NCBI GenBank assembly: GCA_017437145.1
Contig: JAFSBT010000008.1
Location: 186,001 to 250,000, forward strand
From: Clostridia bacterium
GTDB taxonomy: Bacteria > Bacillota > Clostridia > TANB77 > CAG-508
Direction of reading: 5' to 3'
Length of the DNA: 64,000 bases
Numbering within the stretch: position 1 is the first letter of the stretch; the number at the start of each line of letters is the position of its first letter. The position numbers were made by a program, and so were the translations under genes. Under the pieces are notes generated by a model. It did no database searches. It was not told the origin of the DNA and saw nothing but the letters and a program-made list of their open reading frames with translations. Shown one piece after another: positions 52,584 through 60,948 of the stretch.

Positions 52584-52658
52584 ATTATAGTCCTCCTTTT
52601 ATTATTATATATATTTTAACTATTCTACTTAATTATAGAATAATGTTAAAAACTTAAA

Positions 52659-53045
52659 TTAAATTCCTTGCAGAATATTTGCAATAATTTTCCATATTCC
52701 AAAAGCTCCAAATACAACTATACATCCTATTGCAAATGGTAATAAACTCTCTTTTATTTTTACTTGTTCTTCTATACTTCCCACCATATAATAAATACCT
52801 AAAACCATTGAATATCCTACAGCAATGAAAATTGCAATTGCAAGAAGTATATTATAAATTGTATTTGACACTTCCTTTAAATCATCATCTTTTATTGGTT
52901 CTCCTTCAGATTGTACTAGAGTTTCACCATCTTTTATAAATGACTGACCTTGTTCTAAAATTTCATCAATAGCATATGTAGGATTTATAAATAATCCTAG
53001 CAATAATACAAATATACTTAATATAATTATTATTTTTTTACTCAT
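52659..53045 (-). CDS. VirB2/TrbC-like pilin, copy 2
   Basis: The 128-residue protein has a signal peptide, an acidic middle part (IKDGETLVQSEGEPIKDDDL) and two hydrophobic helices with the loop GSIEEQVKIKESLLP. It is clearly related to copies 1 and 3 but is the most divergent. AGGAAGTG-type site upstream, 22 bases after the stop of copy 3. Confidence 0.78.
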   Translation of the reverse strand: MSKKIIIILSIFVLLLGLFINPTYAIDEILEQGQSFIKDGETLVQSEGEPIKDDDLKEVSNTIYNILLAIAIFIAVGYSMVLGIYYMVGSIEEQVKIKESLLPFAIGCIVVFGAFGIWKIIANILQGI

Positions 53046-53067
53046 ATTATCACTTCCATTTCTGCAT

Positions 53068-53427
53068 CTAAGCTCCAGCTATTTTCATTCCAAATTCATA
53101 TAATATTTCAACAAATGCTGATGCTGCAAAAAGCATTACTGCTCCTAAAAAATATGGTATCATAGATTTTTTATAACTCGCCTTTTCCTCAACAGACCCC
53201 AACATATATTTAATGCCCAATATTATAAGTATAGCAACTGAAACAATTATACCTACAACTTGTATTACACCTAAAATCGTATTACCTGCTCCAATAATTA
53301 TTGTTCCTCCTTGTAATGGGTCCGGTTCATATTCCTCAGGATCAAAACTTGCACTAACAGTTGGCATTATTGTTATAATTATTAAAAAAATTAATAGCAA
53401 TATTAGACTTTTCTTTTTTAAATTCAT
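53068..53427 (-). CDS. VirB2/TrbC-like pilin, copy 3
   Basis: The 119-residue protein has a signal peptide (MNLKKKSLILLLIFLIIITI to VSA), a short region rich in Pro and acidic residues, and two hydrophobic helices (GVIQVVGIIVSVAILIILGI; MIPYFLGAVMLFAASAFVEI). The ATG at 53427 is chosen because AGGTGA precedes it by five bases. It is the first gene of the secretion operon. Confidence 0.8.
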   Translation of the reverse strand: MNLKKKSLILLLIFLIIITIMPTVSASFDPEEYEPDPLQGGTIIIGAGNTILGVIQVVGIIVSVAILIILGIKYMLGSVEEKASYKKSMIPYFLGAVMLFAASAFVEILYEFGMKIAGA

Positions 53428-53582
53428 AAAAATCACCTATTTTTTTCTTTAACATCTATATTATACCACATAAAAACATATTTTTCAACACTTTATGTGT
53501 ACTATTTCAAATATTCATATGCATTTTAACATATGTTTAACTATTTTGCAAATGAAATTTGATAAAATTTAGTGAATTATAC

Positions 53583-53632
53583 GTAGGGGTCGGTCTCGAC
53601 CGACCCTGAGCAGGTCAAGACCTGCCCCTACA
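53583..53632. repeat. R2 composite (two facing copies)
   Basis: GTAGGGGTCGGTCTCGACCG, then GGCAGG-like/CCTGCC and CCCCTACA. Only a few base differences from 39048. Confidence 0.85.
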
Positions 53633-53649
53633 ATAATTTTATTCCAAAC

Positions 53650-53677
53650 AAAAAAAGAGCATATTTTACGCTCTTTT
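53650..53677 (-). terminator. terminator of the Spo0E-like gene
   Basis: AAGAGC/GCTCTT stem with seven T on the minus strand; the stop codon lies in the loop. Confidence 0.7.
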
Positions 53678-53815
53678 ATCTATTTCATTTTTATAATATT
53701 TTATTATTAATTCATCTAATTCTACACTTATTTTATAAATTTCATCATAAGGCCTTTTGTTTTGTATGCTTTCATCTAATTTTTTTCTTAGTTCCTTAAT
53801 TTCATCATTAATCAT
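53666..53815 (-). CDS. Spo0E-like small aspartyl phosphatase
   Basis: This 49-residue protein is too short for most gene finders. It begins MINDEIKELRKKLDESIQNK and contains ISVELDELIIKYYKN, which matches the Spo0E motif SQELDxLIxxYY. Spo0E-type peptides dephosphorylate Spo0A~P and delay sporulation, so the organism, or an ancestor, probably has Spo0A. AAAAGGAGAGG precedes the ATG. Its own terminator follows. Confidence 0.72.
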   Translation of the reverse strand: MINDEIKELRKKLDESIQNKRPYDEIYKISVELDELIIKYYKNEIDKRA

Positions 53816-53944
53816 ACATACCTCTCCTTTTCTTATGTTTTTTCTTTAGTATGGTTTAAAAATAACATATTTTTACATCTTAGTCAATAAAAAAACAGCT
53901 AAAAAGCTGTATTTAGGCTAATTTTCGTATGCCATATTTTTATA

Positions 53945-54748
53945 TTATTTAACATCTGTTTTTATTTTTTTATTTTTTATTTTTTTATATGTCAAAAAGA
54001 AAGATAAAGTGACAAAAATCACTCCTGATAATACTTGTGATATTCTAACATTTCCCATCATTAAACTATCTGCTCTTACACCTTCAATCAACATTCTAAA
54101 AAAAGAATATAAAATTAAGTAAATTACTGTCAATTCACCTTTGAACTTTCTTTTTTTTGTTATTTTTTGAAGTATAATAAATATTCCTAAAGTAATTACT
54201 GATTCATATAAAAAAGTAGGATGAACTTCTATATATTTTCCCGCTTCATATACACCCATTCTACAGAAAATTGAAGTTTCATGTCCATAGGCTTCGCTAT
54301 TAAAAAAATTTCCCCATCTTCCTATTGATTGCGCTAAAGCTAATGATGGAACTATGTAATCAAATAAATCAAGTAAATTTATTTTTCTTTTTTTACAAAA
54401 AATATAGCAAGTAATTGCTCCTCCAATTATTCCTCCATATATCGCTAGACCGCCAGCTCTTAAATTAAAAATTCGCTCTGGCTGCGTTATATAACTATCT
54501 AAATTAAATAATACATAATACAATCTTGCTGATATTATTGATATTGGTATTAAAAAAATTAGCAAATCTAAAATTGTAGCAAAATCTATTCCAAATTTTC
54601 TTTCATTTTTTTTGCATACTAATAACGCAATAATAATTGCTGAAACTATTATTATTGCGTACCAGTATATTTTTACACCAAAAATTTCAAAAGCAACTCT
54701 TGGTATATCCATTTTTAAATTAAATAATGGAAACGTGATGGTGCTCAT
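53945..54748 (-). CDS. lgt: prolipoprotein diacylglyceryl transferase
   Basis: The 267-residue membrane enzyme transfers diacylglycerol from phosphatidylglycerol to the cysteine of prolipoproteins. Motifs: RAGGLAIYGGIIGG (with the key residues), QSIGRWGNFFNSEAYG (the Lgt signature) and HPTFLYES. Seven hydrophobic segments are visible. Standing alone between the Spo0E-like gene and an M16 peptidase. Confidence 0.93.
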   Translation of the reverse strand: MSTITFPLFNLKMDIPRVAFEIFGVKIYWYAIIIVSAIIIALLVCKKNERKFGIDFATILDLLIFLIPISIISARLYYVLFNLDSYITQPERIFNLRAGGLAIYGGIIGGAITCYIFCKKRKINLLDLFDYIVPSLALAQSIGRWGNFFNSEAYGHETSIFCRMGVYEAGKYIEVHPTFLYESVITLGIFIILQKITKKRKFKGELTVIYLILYSFFRMLIEGVRADSLMMGNVRISQVLSGVIFVTLSFFLTYKKIKNKKIKTDVK

Positions 54749-54779
54749 TTTTTATTTCTCTTTTCTATGTAAAAGTTTG

Positions 54780-54809
54780 GCGTGCCGCCGAGGGCGACGA
54801 CACCTACAT
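54780..54809 (+). repeat. R2 palindromic repeat, diverged
   Basis: GCGTGCCGCCGAGGGCGACG followed by ACACCTACA: stem with mismatches and a variant tail. Confidence 0.65.
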
Positions 54810-54818
54810 TTTCTAAAT

Positions 54819-54930
54819 GAATAATGAATAGTTAATAATTAATAATTTTGGTTAGAATTTGCTGTAAAAACAGCAAATTCTTTCCTTTATTATTCATTAT
54901 TCACTCTTCACTATTCACTACGCGAAAGCG
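54819..54930. repeat. R3 repeat
   Basis: AATGAATAATGAATAGTTAA, then the GAATTTGCTG/CAGCAAATTC hairpin, ATTATTCATTATTCACTC and CACTACGCGAAAGCG. Very similar to 41871; the right end enters the stop region of the M16 gene at 54911. Confidence 0.75.
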
Positions 54931-56209
54931 TATCGTTTGGTTTTATTATAGATATTATAGTTCTATCTTCCCTAAACGTTTCTTCCAATATTTGTTTTGC
55001 ATATTCTGTTGTTATTTCTTCAAAATTTTCCAAATAATCAAAACTATTAATATTTTTAAAATAATCTGATACAAACATTCTAACTATATCTGAAACATTG
55101 TTATATTCCTTTACATATGCTCCATAAATCATCTTTTTAACTCTCTCGAATTGCTCTTCATTTATTCCATTTTGTTTCATTTCATTTATTGCATTTTGAA
55201 GTTCTTTTAATATTGTTTCTGGTTCTTTAGATTGTCCTGTTATCGCCACATGTGCATAATTTTTTGAAAATTCATATTCAACATATGGTTCTGACATTAA
55301 CAACATTTTATTATATAATTCTTTATATAATTTTGAACTTTTTCCTATCAACATATTAAGAATAATTTCTATAGTCATATGTTTTTTTGCTGTTATTTCA
55401 GTTTCAACGCCTTCAAAATCTTTTATTCCTATTACAAATAAAGGCATACTTACTTCCATTTGCTTTTCAATTTTGTTTTGTACAATTTCTGCTGGTTCAT
55501 CTTCTAATATTCTGTTTATTTCTTCTTGTTTCTCTTTTTTTATTAATCTTTTTTTGATTTCTTCTAATAACTCTTCTGGTTCAAAATCTCCTGCCACACC
55601 CATTACCATATTAGAAGGATGATAAAAAGTATTATAGCATTTATATAACACATCTTTGTCAATTTTCGCAATCGATTCAATTGATCCTGCTATATCTATT
55701 TTTATTGGATTTTTTTCATACATTGTCTTCATTGCATTCATATATACTGCCCATTCAGGATAATCATCATACATCATTATTTCTTGTCCAATAATCCCTT
55801 TTTCTTTTTCAACATTTTCATCTGTAAAATATGGATGTTGAACATAATCCATAAGTTCATCTAATGCAGGTTCGAAATTATCAGTACACTCAAATAAATA
55901 AGCTGTATGATCTGTTGTTGTGTATGCGTTTGCATTAACACCTAATGCTGTTAATGTGTCTAAGCTATTTGTTCCATTTGGTTGTTCAAACATTTTATGT
56001 TCTAAATAATGAGCAATTCCCTCAGGCACTTCTGTTGCATTCTCTTCACCCGGAACTACAAATTTATTATCCATTGAACCATAATTGGTAGCCCACATTA
56101 TATATTTTTTTTGAATACCTTTTTTAGGCATAATCATTATAGTTAGTCCATTTTCTAATTTCTCTATATATAATTTTTCTTTAACTTTAGAATTTTCAAT
56201 TATTTGCAT
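54911..56209 (-). CDS. M16 family zinc metallopeptidase (YmfH-like, catalytic)
   Basis: The 432-residue protein has the inverted zinc motif HYLEH (in GIAHYLEHKMFEQPNG) and the downstream glutamate region EKGIIGQEIMMYDDYPEWAV, both required for M16 catalysis. With the next gene it forms the YmfF/YmfH pair, in which one subunit is catalytic. The last codons (NDTLSRSE) lie in an R3 repeat, so the C-terminus was probably altered by that insertion. Confidence 0.85.
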   Translation of the reverse strand: MQIIENSKVKEKLYIEKLENGLTIMIMPKKGIQKKYIMWATNYGSMDNKFVVPGEENATEVPEGIAHYLEHKMFEQPNGTNSLDTLTALGVNANAYTTTDHTAYLFECTDNFEPALDELMDYVQHPYFTDENVEKEKGIIGQEIMMYDDYPEWAVYMNAMKTMYEKNPIKIDIAGSIESIAKIDKDVLYKCYNTFYHPSNMVMGVAGDFEPEELLEEIKKRLIKKEKQEEINRILEDEPAEIVQNKIEKQMEVSMPLFVIGIKDFEGVETEITAKKHMTIEIILNMLIGKSSKLYKELYNKMLLMSEPYVEYEFSKNYAHVAITGQSKEPETILKELQNAINEMKQNGINEEQFERVKKMIYGAYVKEYNNVSDIVRMFVSDYFKNINSFDYLENFEEITTEYAKQILEETFREDRTIISIIKPNDTLSRSE

Positions 56210-56275
56210 TTGGCGACTCCTTTGTAATATTTATTATAATTCTTAATAATGTCAATCTCTTTTAGTTTTATACAA

Positions 56276-56375
56276 CTCGATGTGTGAAATGTGAAGTGGG
56301 AAGTGCGAATTCAGAAAAACTTCGAAATCTATTTCAAAAATCTCACCTCTCACCTCGCACATCTCACATCATATC
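56276..56375. repeat. degenerate inverted repeat of GTGAA/CTCAC units
   Basis: GTGTGAAATGTGAAGTGGGA in the left part and CTCACCTCTCACCTCGCACA in the right part form an imperfect stem. It lies between the two M16 genes. Confidence 0.5.
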
Positions 56376-56376
56376 T

Positions 56377-57651
56377 CTAATTCCTCAAAAAATAAATTGT
56401 ATTTATTTTTATTTGATTTGCTATATTTTGCACTTGTTCCTTTGTTACAGAATTTATTTTATCCATATATTCTTGGAATGTTACCAACGTACCTGATAAT
56501 TCTTGTCCCAAATAATACGTAATTTCTGAATCTTGTTCGTCCTGTAACGTTTCTAATCCAGAAATCATATATTTTTTTGCATTTACTAAATCTTCATCTG
56601 TGAAGTTACCATTTTTCATATCTTCTAATTGTTCTTTTATAATTTCTACTGCTTTTTCATAATTTGGTATTTCAATTCCACATCTTATGAATATATTATT
56701 TTTTTGATATACATAGTTTGACCTTGTCGTATATGCTAGACTCGCTTTTTCCCTAACATTTTGGAACAATTTAGATGTCGCACTTTCTCCTAAAATAACA
56801 TTATATATTTTAGTAATGTATTTTGCTCCTAACTCATTATTAAATATATCTAATCCTAATATTAATTTTCCTTGAGTTACATCCATTTTTTCTTCTAGGG
56901 TTGTTATTTCAGTTTCTTCTTTTACTTCTGTTTGTTCATTATTTAAAATATATTTTCCTTCTCTGTCCTGCAATTTATTTATATTTTCATTCTTTGAAAT
57001 TAATTCAAATACCGAGTTTGGTTCTATGTTTCCAGATATAAATATATCCATTTTATAATTGTTAATAACATTTATATATTGTTCATATAAGTCTTTTGGA
57101 CCTATTTTTTCTAAGTCTTCTATTGTTCCATATTTATATAAACCATATGGTTTATCTTTGTACATTTCTTCTATACATCTATTAAATGCATATCTATCTT
57201 TATTGTCTATTTTAGAATTAATTAAGGTCTTCATGTTTTCTTTTTCTGTAGCTAAATACTCTTCTTTAAATCCCTCATTTTCAATAAATGGATTTAAAAT
57301 TAAATCAAATAATAAGTTTGTTGCCTGTTCTAAAAGATTTTCTTTAGTAGGTACATACTCATCATTTAGTGTTTCCATATAAAATTTTAGTACTAGATTA
57401 TCACCTATTTTATCTATACCACAATCAAATGTAGCTCCATAAAGTTCTTCTAATTTTATATTTATTTCTTCTTGTGTTTTTAAATTAGCCGTCCCCTGTC
57501 TTAAAAGTGCAGGTATAAGTGCATTTTTTGTTACTGTATTTTTAGACAAAGGAATTGTTATAAAAAATGCAAATAAATTTGTTTTGAATTTTTTTGTATC
57601 TATACAATGTAATTTAATTCCTTGTTTTAATTCTTTTGAAATATATGACAT
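56377..57651 (-). CDS. M16 family peptidase-like protein (YmfF-like, non-catalytic)
   Basis: The 424-residue protein has the M16 fold (LRQGTANLKTQEEINIKLEE, LYGATFDCGIDKIGDNLVLK, RYAFNRCIEEMYKDKPYGLY) but no HxxEH motif, so it should be the inactive partner of the preceding YmfH-like protein, as usual for such pairs. It is transcribed first of the two. Confidence 0.82.
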   Translation of the reverse strand: MSYISKELKQGIKLHCIDTKKFKTNLFAFFITIPLSKNTVTKNALIPALLRQGTANLKTQEEINIKLEELYGATFDCGIDKIGDNLVLKFYMETLNDEYVPTKENLLEQATNLLFDLILNPFIENEGFKEEYLATEKENMKTLINSKIDNKDRYAFNRCIEEMYKDKPYGLYKYGTIEDLEKIGPKDLYEQYINVINNYKMDIFISGNIEPNSVFELISKNENINKLQDREGKYILNNEQTEVKEETEITTLEEKMDVTQGKLILGLDIFNNELGAKYITKIYNVILGESATSKLFQNVREKASLAYTTRSNYVYQKNNIFIRCGIEIPNYEKAVEIIKEQLEDMKNGNFTDEDLVNAKKYMISGLETLQDEQDSEITYYLGQELSGTLVTFQEYMDKINSVTKEQVQNIANQIKINTIYFLRN

Positions 57652-57662
57652 GAAACTATTCT

Positions 57663-57728
57663 CCTTTATTATTAACTATTCATTCTTCACTATTCACTAA
57701 GCGAAGCGTCCGTGCGCCTGCCCCTACA
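57663..57728. repeat. partial R3 joined to an R2 fragment
   Basis: TATTAACTATTCATTCTTCA and CACTAAGCGAAGCG of R3 run into GTGCGCCTGCCCCTACAAAT, the R2 right arm and tail. Confidence 0.6.
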
Positions 57729-57762
57729 AATATTATTTTCCATTAATTTGTTTTTATTCAAT

Positions 57763-58203
57763 TTATTTCAATAATTCTCTTACTACTTCGTTTATTGCTT
57801 TTCCGTCTGCAGATGCTCCCATTTTTTCCTTTGCATGTTTCATAACTGTTCCCATATCCTTTATAGTTGTTGCACCTGTTTCTTCAATTATAACCTTTAC
57901 AATTTCAGCAATTTCTTCTCTTGATAATTGTTTTGGTAAATATTCAGACACTATTTCAATTTCTGCTTTTATTTTTTCAACTAAATCTTCTCTTCCGCTT
58001 TTTTCATAATCTGCTAAAGAGTCTTTTCTTTTTTTAGCTTCTTTTGCTATTATTTCTAGAATTTGATTGTCTTCTAATTCAATTTGTTTATCTTTTTCTA
58101 CTTGCAATACTGCAGCCCTAATCATTTGAACTACATTCTTTTTTAATTCTTGTTTTTCCTTCATAGCAACTTTTAAATCTTCTAATAATTTTTCTTTTAA
58201 CAT
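57763..58203 (-). CDS. yqeY: GatB/YqeY domain protein
   Basis: The 146-residue protein begins MLKEKLLEDLKVAMKEKQEL and has KEAKKRKDSLADYEKSGRED, YLPKQLSREEI and GTVMKHAKEKMGASADGKAI, the YqeY signature. The domain resembles the tail domain of GatB and binds tRNA in known structures. In Firmicutes it commonly follows rpsU, as here. Confidence 0.93.
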   Translation of the reverse strand: MLKEKLLEDLKVAMKEKQELKKNVVQMIRAAVLQVEKDKQIELEDNQILEIIAKEAKKRKDSLADYEKSGREDLVEKIKAEIEIVSEYLPKQLSREEIAEIVKVIIEETGATTIKDMGTVMKHAKEKMGASADGKAINEVVRELLK

Positions 58204-58241
58204 ATATATATTCTCCTTTCAAAATTTTTCCTCTATTTATT

Positions 58242-58267
58242 CGGGCGGACACAGGGCCCGCCCCTAC
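58242..58267 (+). repeat. R2 palindromic repeat
   Basis: CGGGCGGACACAGGGCCCGC with CCCTACAT, identical in its core to 20331. Confidence 0.85.
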
Positions 58268-58286
58268 ATTTTATATTTATAATAAA

Positions 58287-58328
58287 AACCAAGAGGCGAA
58301 AAGTTTTTATTTAACCTTCTCACCTCTT
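58287..58328 (-). terminator. terminator of rpsU
   Basis: AAGAGGTGAGAAG paired with CTTTTCGCCTCTT and a T-run on the minus strand. Confidence 0.7.
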
Positions 58329-58338
58329 TCATTATATT

Positions 58339-58509
58339 TTAAAATTTTCTTTTTCTTGCTGCTTCTGATTTTTTCTTTCTTTTTACACTTGGTTTTTCAT
58401 AGTGTTCTCTTTTTCTTACTTCTTGTAAAACACCATTTCTAACGCATTGTCTTTTAAATCTTTTTAATGCGTCTTCTATATTTCCATTATTAACTTTAAT
58501 CTCTGACAT
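58339..58509 (-). CDS. rpsU: 30S ribosomal protein S21
   Basis: The 56-residue protein [20 protein letters not shown] continues with [20 protein letters not shown] and a basic end ([10 protein letters not shown]), which is S21. It binds the 30S platform near the anti-Shine-Dalgarno sequence. A strong site (GGGGAGGG) and a near-consensus promoter (TTGACA-17-TATAAT) precede it. It is too short for length-limited gene prediction. Confidence 0.95.
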   Translation of the reverse strand: MSEIKVNNGNIEDALKRFKRQCVRNGVLQEVRKREHYEKPSVKRKKKSEAARKRKF

Positions 58510-58570
58510 TTACTTTCCCTCCCCTCGATATTGCACTTTTTTCCATGCTGTGGGATAATTCACTTTTTGT

Positions 58571-58599
58571 ATTATATAGAAAAAACTCTTTAATGTCAA
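58571..58599 (-). promoter_or_regulatory. promoter of rpsU
   Basis: TTGACA (58599-58594), 17 bases, TATAAT (58576-58571): a perfect sigma-A consensus. Confidence 0.85.
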
Positions 58600-58667
58600 T
58601 AGTTATAGGTGATTTTTATAAATTATGTTGTTAAAACTAATAAGAAAATTTAATTGACTGTTGTTAT

Positions 58668-58696
58668 TTGCAAAATTTTACATAAAGTGTTATAAT
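58668..58696 (+). promoter_or_regulatory. promoter of the WG-repeat gene
   Basis: TTGCAA (58668-58673), 17 bases, TATAAT (58691-58696), 42 bases before the start. Confidence 0.6.
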
Positions 58697-58738
58697 TGTT
58701 CGGTAACAAATTAATAATTTATTTAGGGAGGATTCAGA

Positions 58739-59788
58739 ATGCTGAAAATCCAAAAAACAATTGTAAACAAAAACGGTGAGCGGTTAGTCTTCGACGATAT
58801 TACTGAATTCAATTCATCAAAACCCTTTTATCTTACTCAGTCAGGAGAACTATTAGGAATATTGAACTCAGATGGTATTGAAATCGTCAAACCATCTTAT
58901 GATTCCATTACTATGACCAAATATGGTTTCTTCATTGTAGGAAAAGATAATTTATATGGTCTTATCAATCCTTCAGGTCAAATATGTATTCGTGCATCTT
59001 ACGATTACATAAGCAATTGTTGCATCAATGGAATGGTTGAAATAAAAAAAGGTGAAAAAATTGGTTTTGCCAATATAAATACTTTTTTCATAATAGAACC
59101 TATCTATGATTCAGCAACTTCTTTTGAGAAAGGATTTTCCAAAGTTGATATTGAAGGTAAATACGGTCTTATAAACAAGCTTGGAGTTGAATGTATACCT
59201 TTATCTTATGATTACATAAGTGATTGCTGCATTAATGAAATGTTTGAAATAAAAAAAGGCGAGAAAATTGGTTTTGCCAATATAAACACATTTTTTATAA
59301 TAGAACCTATTTATGATTCAGCAACTTCCTTTGATGAAAAAGGTGTATCAAAAGTTAAAATAGAAGGAAAATATGGATTTATAAACAAACTCGGAGTCCA
59401 ATTTATACCATTAATTTATGACTGGATTTATGAACCTTATAATGGTGTTGCAAGAACCAAACTCAACAATAAATACGGTTGCATTTCTTATGGAGAATTT
59501 GAAATCTTTAAGCCTGAATATGATGAAGTAAGCGATCTTGATGATAATGTCGTTTTCGCAAGAAAAGGGAATTTGTATTACTGTTCAAGCAAGGATAGAA
59601 AAAGAATCTTTATTCTTGATACTAATCAAGGAATTATACATACTGGTATAGGATTCACAAAAATCCCTTATGAATGGTGTGAAGAATATATTCAATTTGA
59701 TTGCGGAATATCTGTTATTAAGCAAGACGGCAAATTCAGATGCGTTGATGCCAACCAGCACCCCTTAGTTACGTTTTACAATGATTAA
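58739..59788 (+). CDS. WG-repeat protein
   Basis: The 349-residue protein consists of WG-type repeats of about 35-40 residues (for example LYGLINPSGQICIRASYDYI, KYGFINKLGVQFIPLIYDWI). Two consecutive segments of 69-70 residues are almost identical (starting YDYISNCCINGM and YDYISDCCINEM), a recent internal duplication. No secretion signal; function unknown. AGGGAGG precedes the ATG. Composition is less AT-rich than the neighbours, and codon 15 is CGG; a +1 shift there would give GGT TAG, an immediate stop. It is probably an acquired gene. Confidence 0.82.
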   Translation: MLKIQKTIVNKNGERLVFDDITEFNSSKPFYLTQSGELLGILNSDGIEIVKPSYDSITMTKYGFFIVGKDNLYGLINPSGQICIRASYDYISNCCINGMVEIKKGEKIGFANINTFFIIEPIYDSATSFEKGFSKVDIEGKYGLINKLGVECIPLSYDYISDCCINEMFEIKKGEKIGFANINTFFIIEPIYDSATSFDEKGVSKVKIEGKYGFINKLGVQFIPLIYDWIYEPYNGVARTKLNNKYGCISYGEFEIFKPEYDEVSDLDDNVVFARKGNLYYCSSKDRKRIFILDTNQGIIHTGIGFTKIPYEWCEEYIQFDCGISVIKQDGKFRCVDANQHPLVTFYND

Positions 59789-59796
59789 TGTTACAC

Positions 59797-59825
59797 AGAA
59801 AGCACCCTTACGGGTGCTTTCTTGT
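59797..59825 (+). terminator. terminator of the WG-repeat gene
   Basis: GAAAGCACCC/GGGTGCTTTC with a TTAC loop and T-rich run. Confidence 0.85.
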
Positions 59826-59834
59826 TTTATTTAT

Positions 59835-60782
59835 CTATTTATCATATTCAAATAAATCTCCTAGAGGTTTTGCCTCGTTTAATCTTTTTATAGCTTCTGC
59901 AAATAATGGAGCTATTGATACAACTTTTATTTTATCTATCATTTTTTCTGGTTCAATTGGAATAGTATTTGTTACAACAACTTCTTTTATTGGAGAATTT
60001 TGAATTCTTTCTATAGCTGGTCCTACTAAAACTCCATGAGTAGCTCCTGCATATATTTCTTTTGCTCCATGTTCTTTTAATATATTTGCAGCTTCAACTA
60101 ATGTTCCTGCTGTACTTATTTCATCATCAAATATTAATGCTGTTTTTCCTTCTATATCTCCTATTATATTTGTTGCAACTGCATTATCATTATTTGATTC
60201 TCTTCTTTTATCTATTAATGCTAAAGGACATTCAAAATAGTGTGAATATTTATATGCTTTTTTTGAGCTTCCTGCATCTGTTGCAACTACTACCATGTTT
60301 TCTAATTGTTTTTCCTCAAAATATTTTTCTAATAAGTGTTTAGCAGTTACTCTATCACATATAACATTAAAATATGCTTGAATTGCTGGATTGTGTAAAT
60401 CGCATGTTAATACATGGTCTACTCCTGCTGCTTCTAATATTGTTGCCATTAATTTTGCTGTTACTGGCACTCTAGATTGATCTTTTTTATCTGATCTTGA
60501 ATACATAAAATATGGTAAAACAGCTGTTATTCTTCTTGCTCCTGCTCTTTTAGCAGCTTCTACTGTTATTAATAATTCCATTATTCTTTCATTTACTGGT
60601 GGTTCAGTTGTTTGTACTATATACACATCTTGCTCTCTTACAGTTTCTTTTAATTGAACAAAACTGTTATCATTTGCGAATTTAAATGAATCTTTTTTTC
60701 CCATTGGTATTCCAAGGCAATCACATATTTCTTGTGTAAATTCTTCTGCTGAATTACAAGCAAATACTTTAATGTTTTCCAT
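59835..60782 (-). CDS. prs: ribose-phosphate pyrophosphokinase
   Basis: The 315-residue enzyme makes PRPP from ribose 5-phosphate and ATP. Motifs: flexible loop PYFMYSRSDKKDQSR, metal-binding LTCDLHNPAIQAYF, and the PRPP loop IFDDEISTAGTLVEAA. The loop differs a little from the usual RQDRK form, so it may be a divergent class. The site GGGGGAA precedes the ATG. PRPP is the substrate of the phosphoribosyltransferase at 35490. Confidence 0.92.
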   Translation of the reverse strand: MENIKVFACNSAEEFTQEICDCLGIPMGKKDSFKFANDNSFVQLKETVREQDVYIVQTTEPPVNERIMELLITVEAAKRAGARRITAVLPYFMYSRSDKKDQSRVPVTAKLMATILEAAGVDHVLTCDLHNPAIQAYFNVICDRVTAKHLLEKYFEEKQLENMVVVATDAGSSKKAYKYSHYFECPLALIDKRRESNNDNAVATNIIGDIEGKTALIFDDEISTAGTLVEAANILKEHGAKEIYAGATHGVLVGPAIERIQNSPIKEVVVTNTIPIEPEKMIDKIKVVSIAPLFAEAIKRLNEAKPLGDLFEYDK

Positions 60783-60948
60783 TATTATTTCCCCCTATTT
60801 TTTCGTTTTTTATGTCGAAATTTTTACTATTAGATTGTAACATTTGTTTTCTATAAATTCAATAAGATTTAAGGATTTTGTTGAAAAATATTGTTGTAAT
60901 ATTTAATTTTTGAAAATAATTTTACATTCATAAATCTATTTTTCAACG

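Noticed and set aside
39135-53427. Complete integrative conjugative element
   Set aside because: No integrase, relaxase, coupling protein or replication gene is seen, and no direct repeats at tRNA genes bound it.
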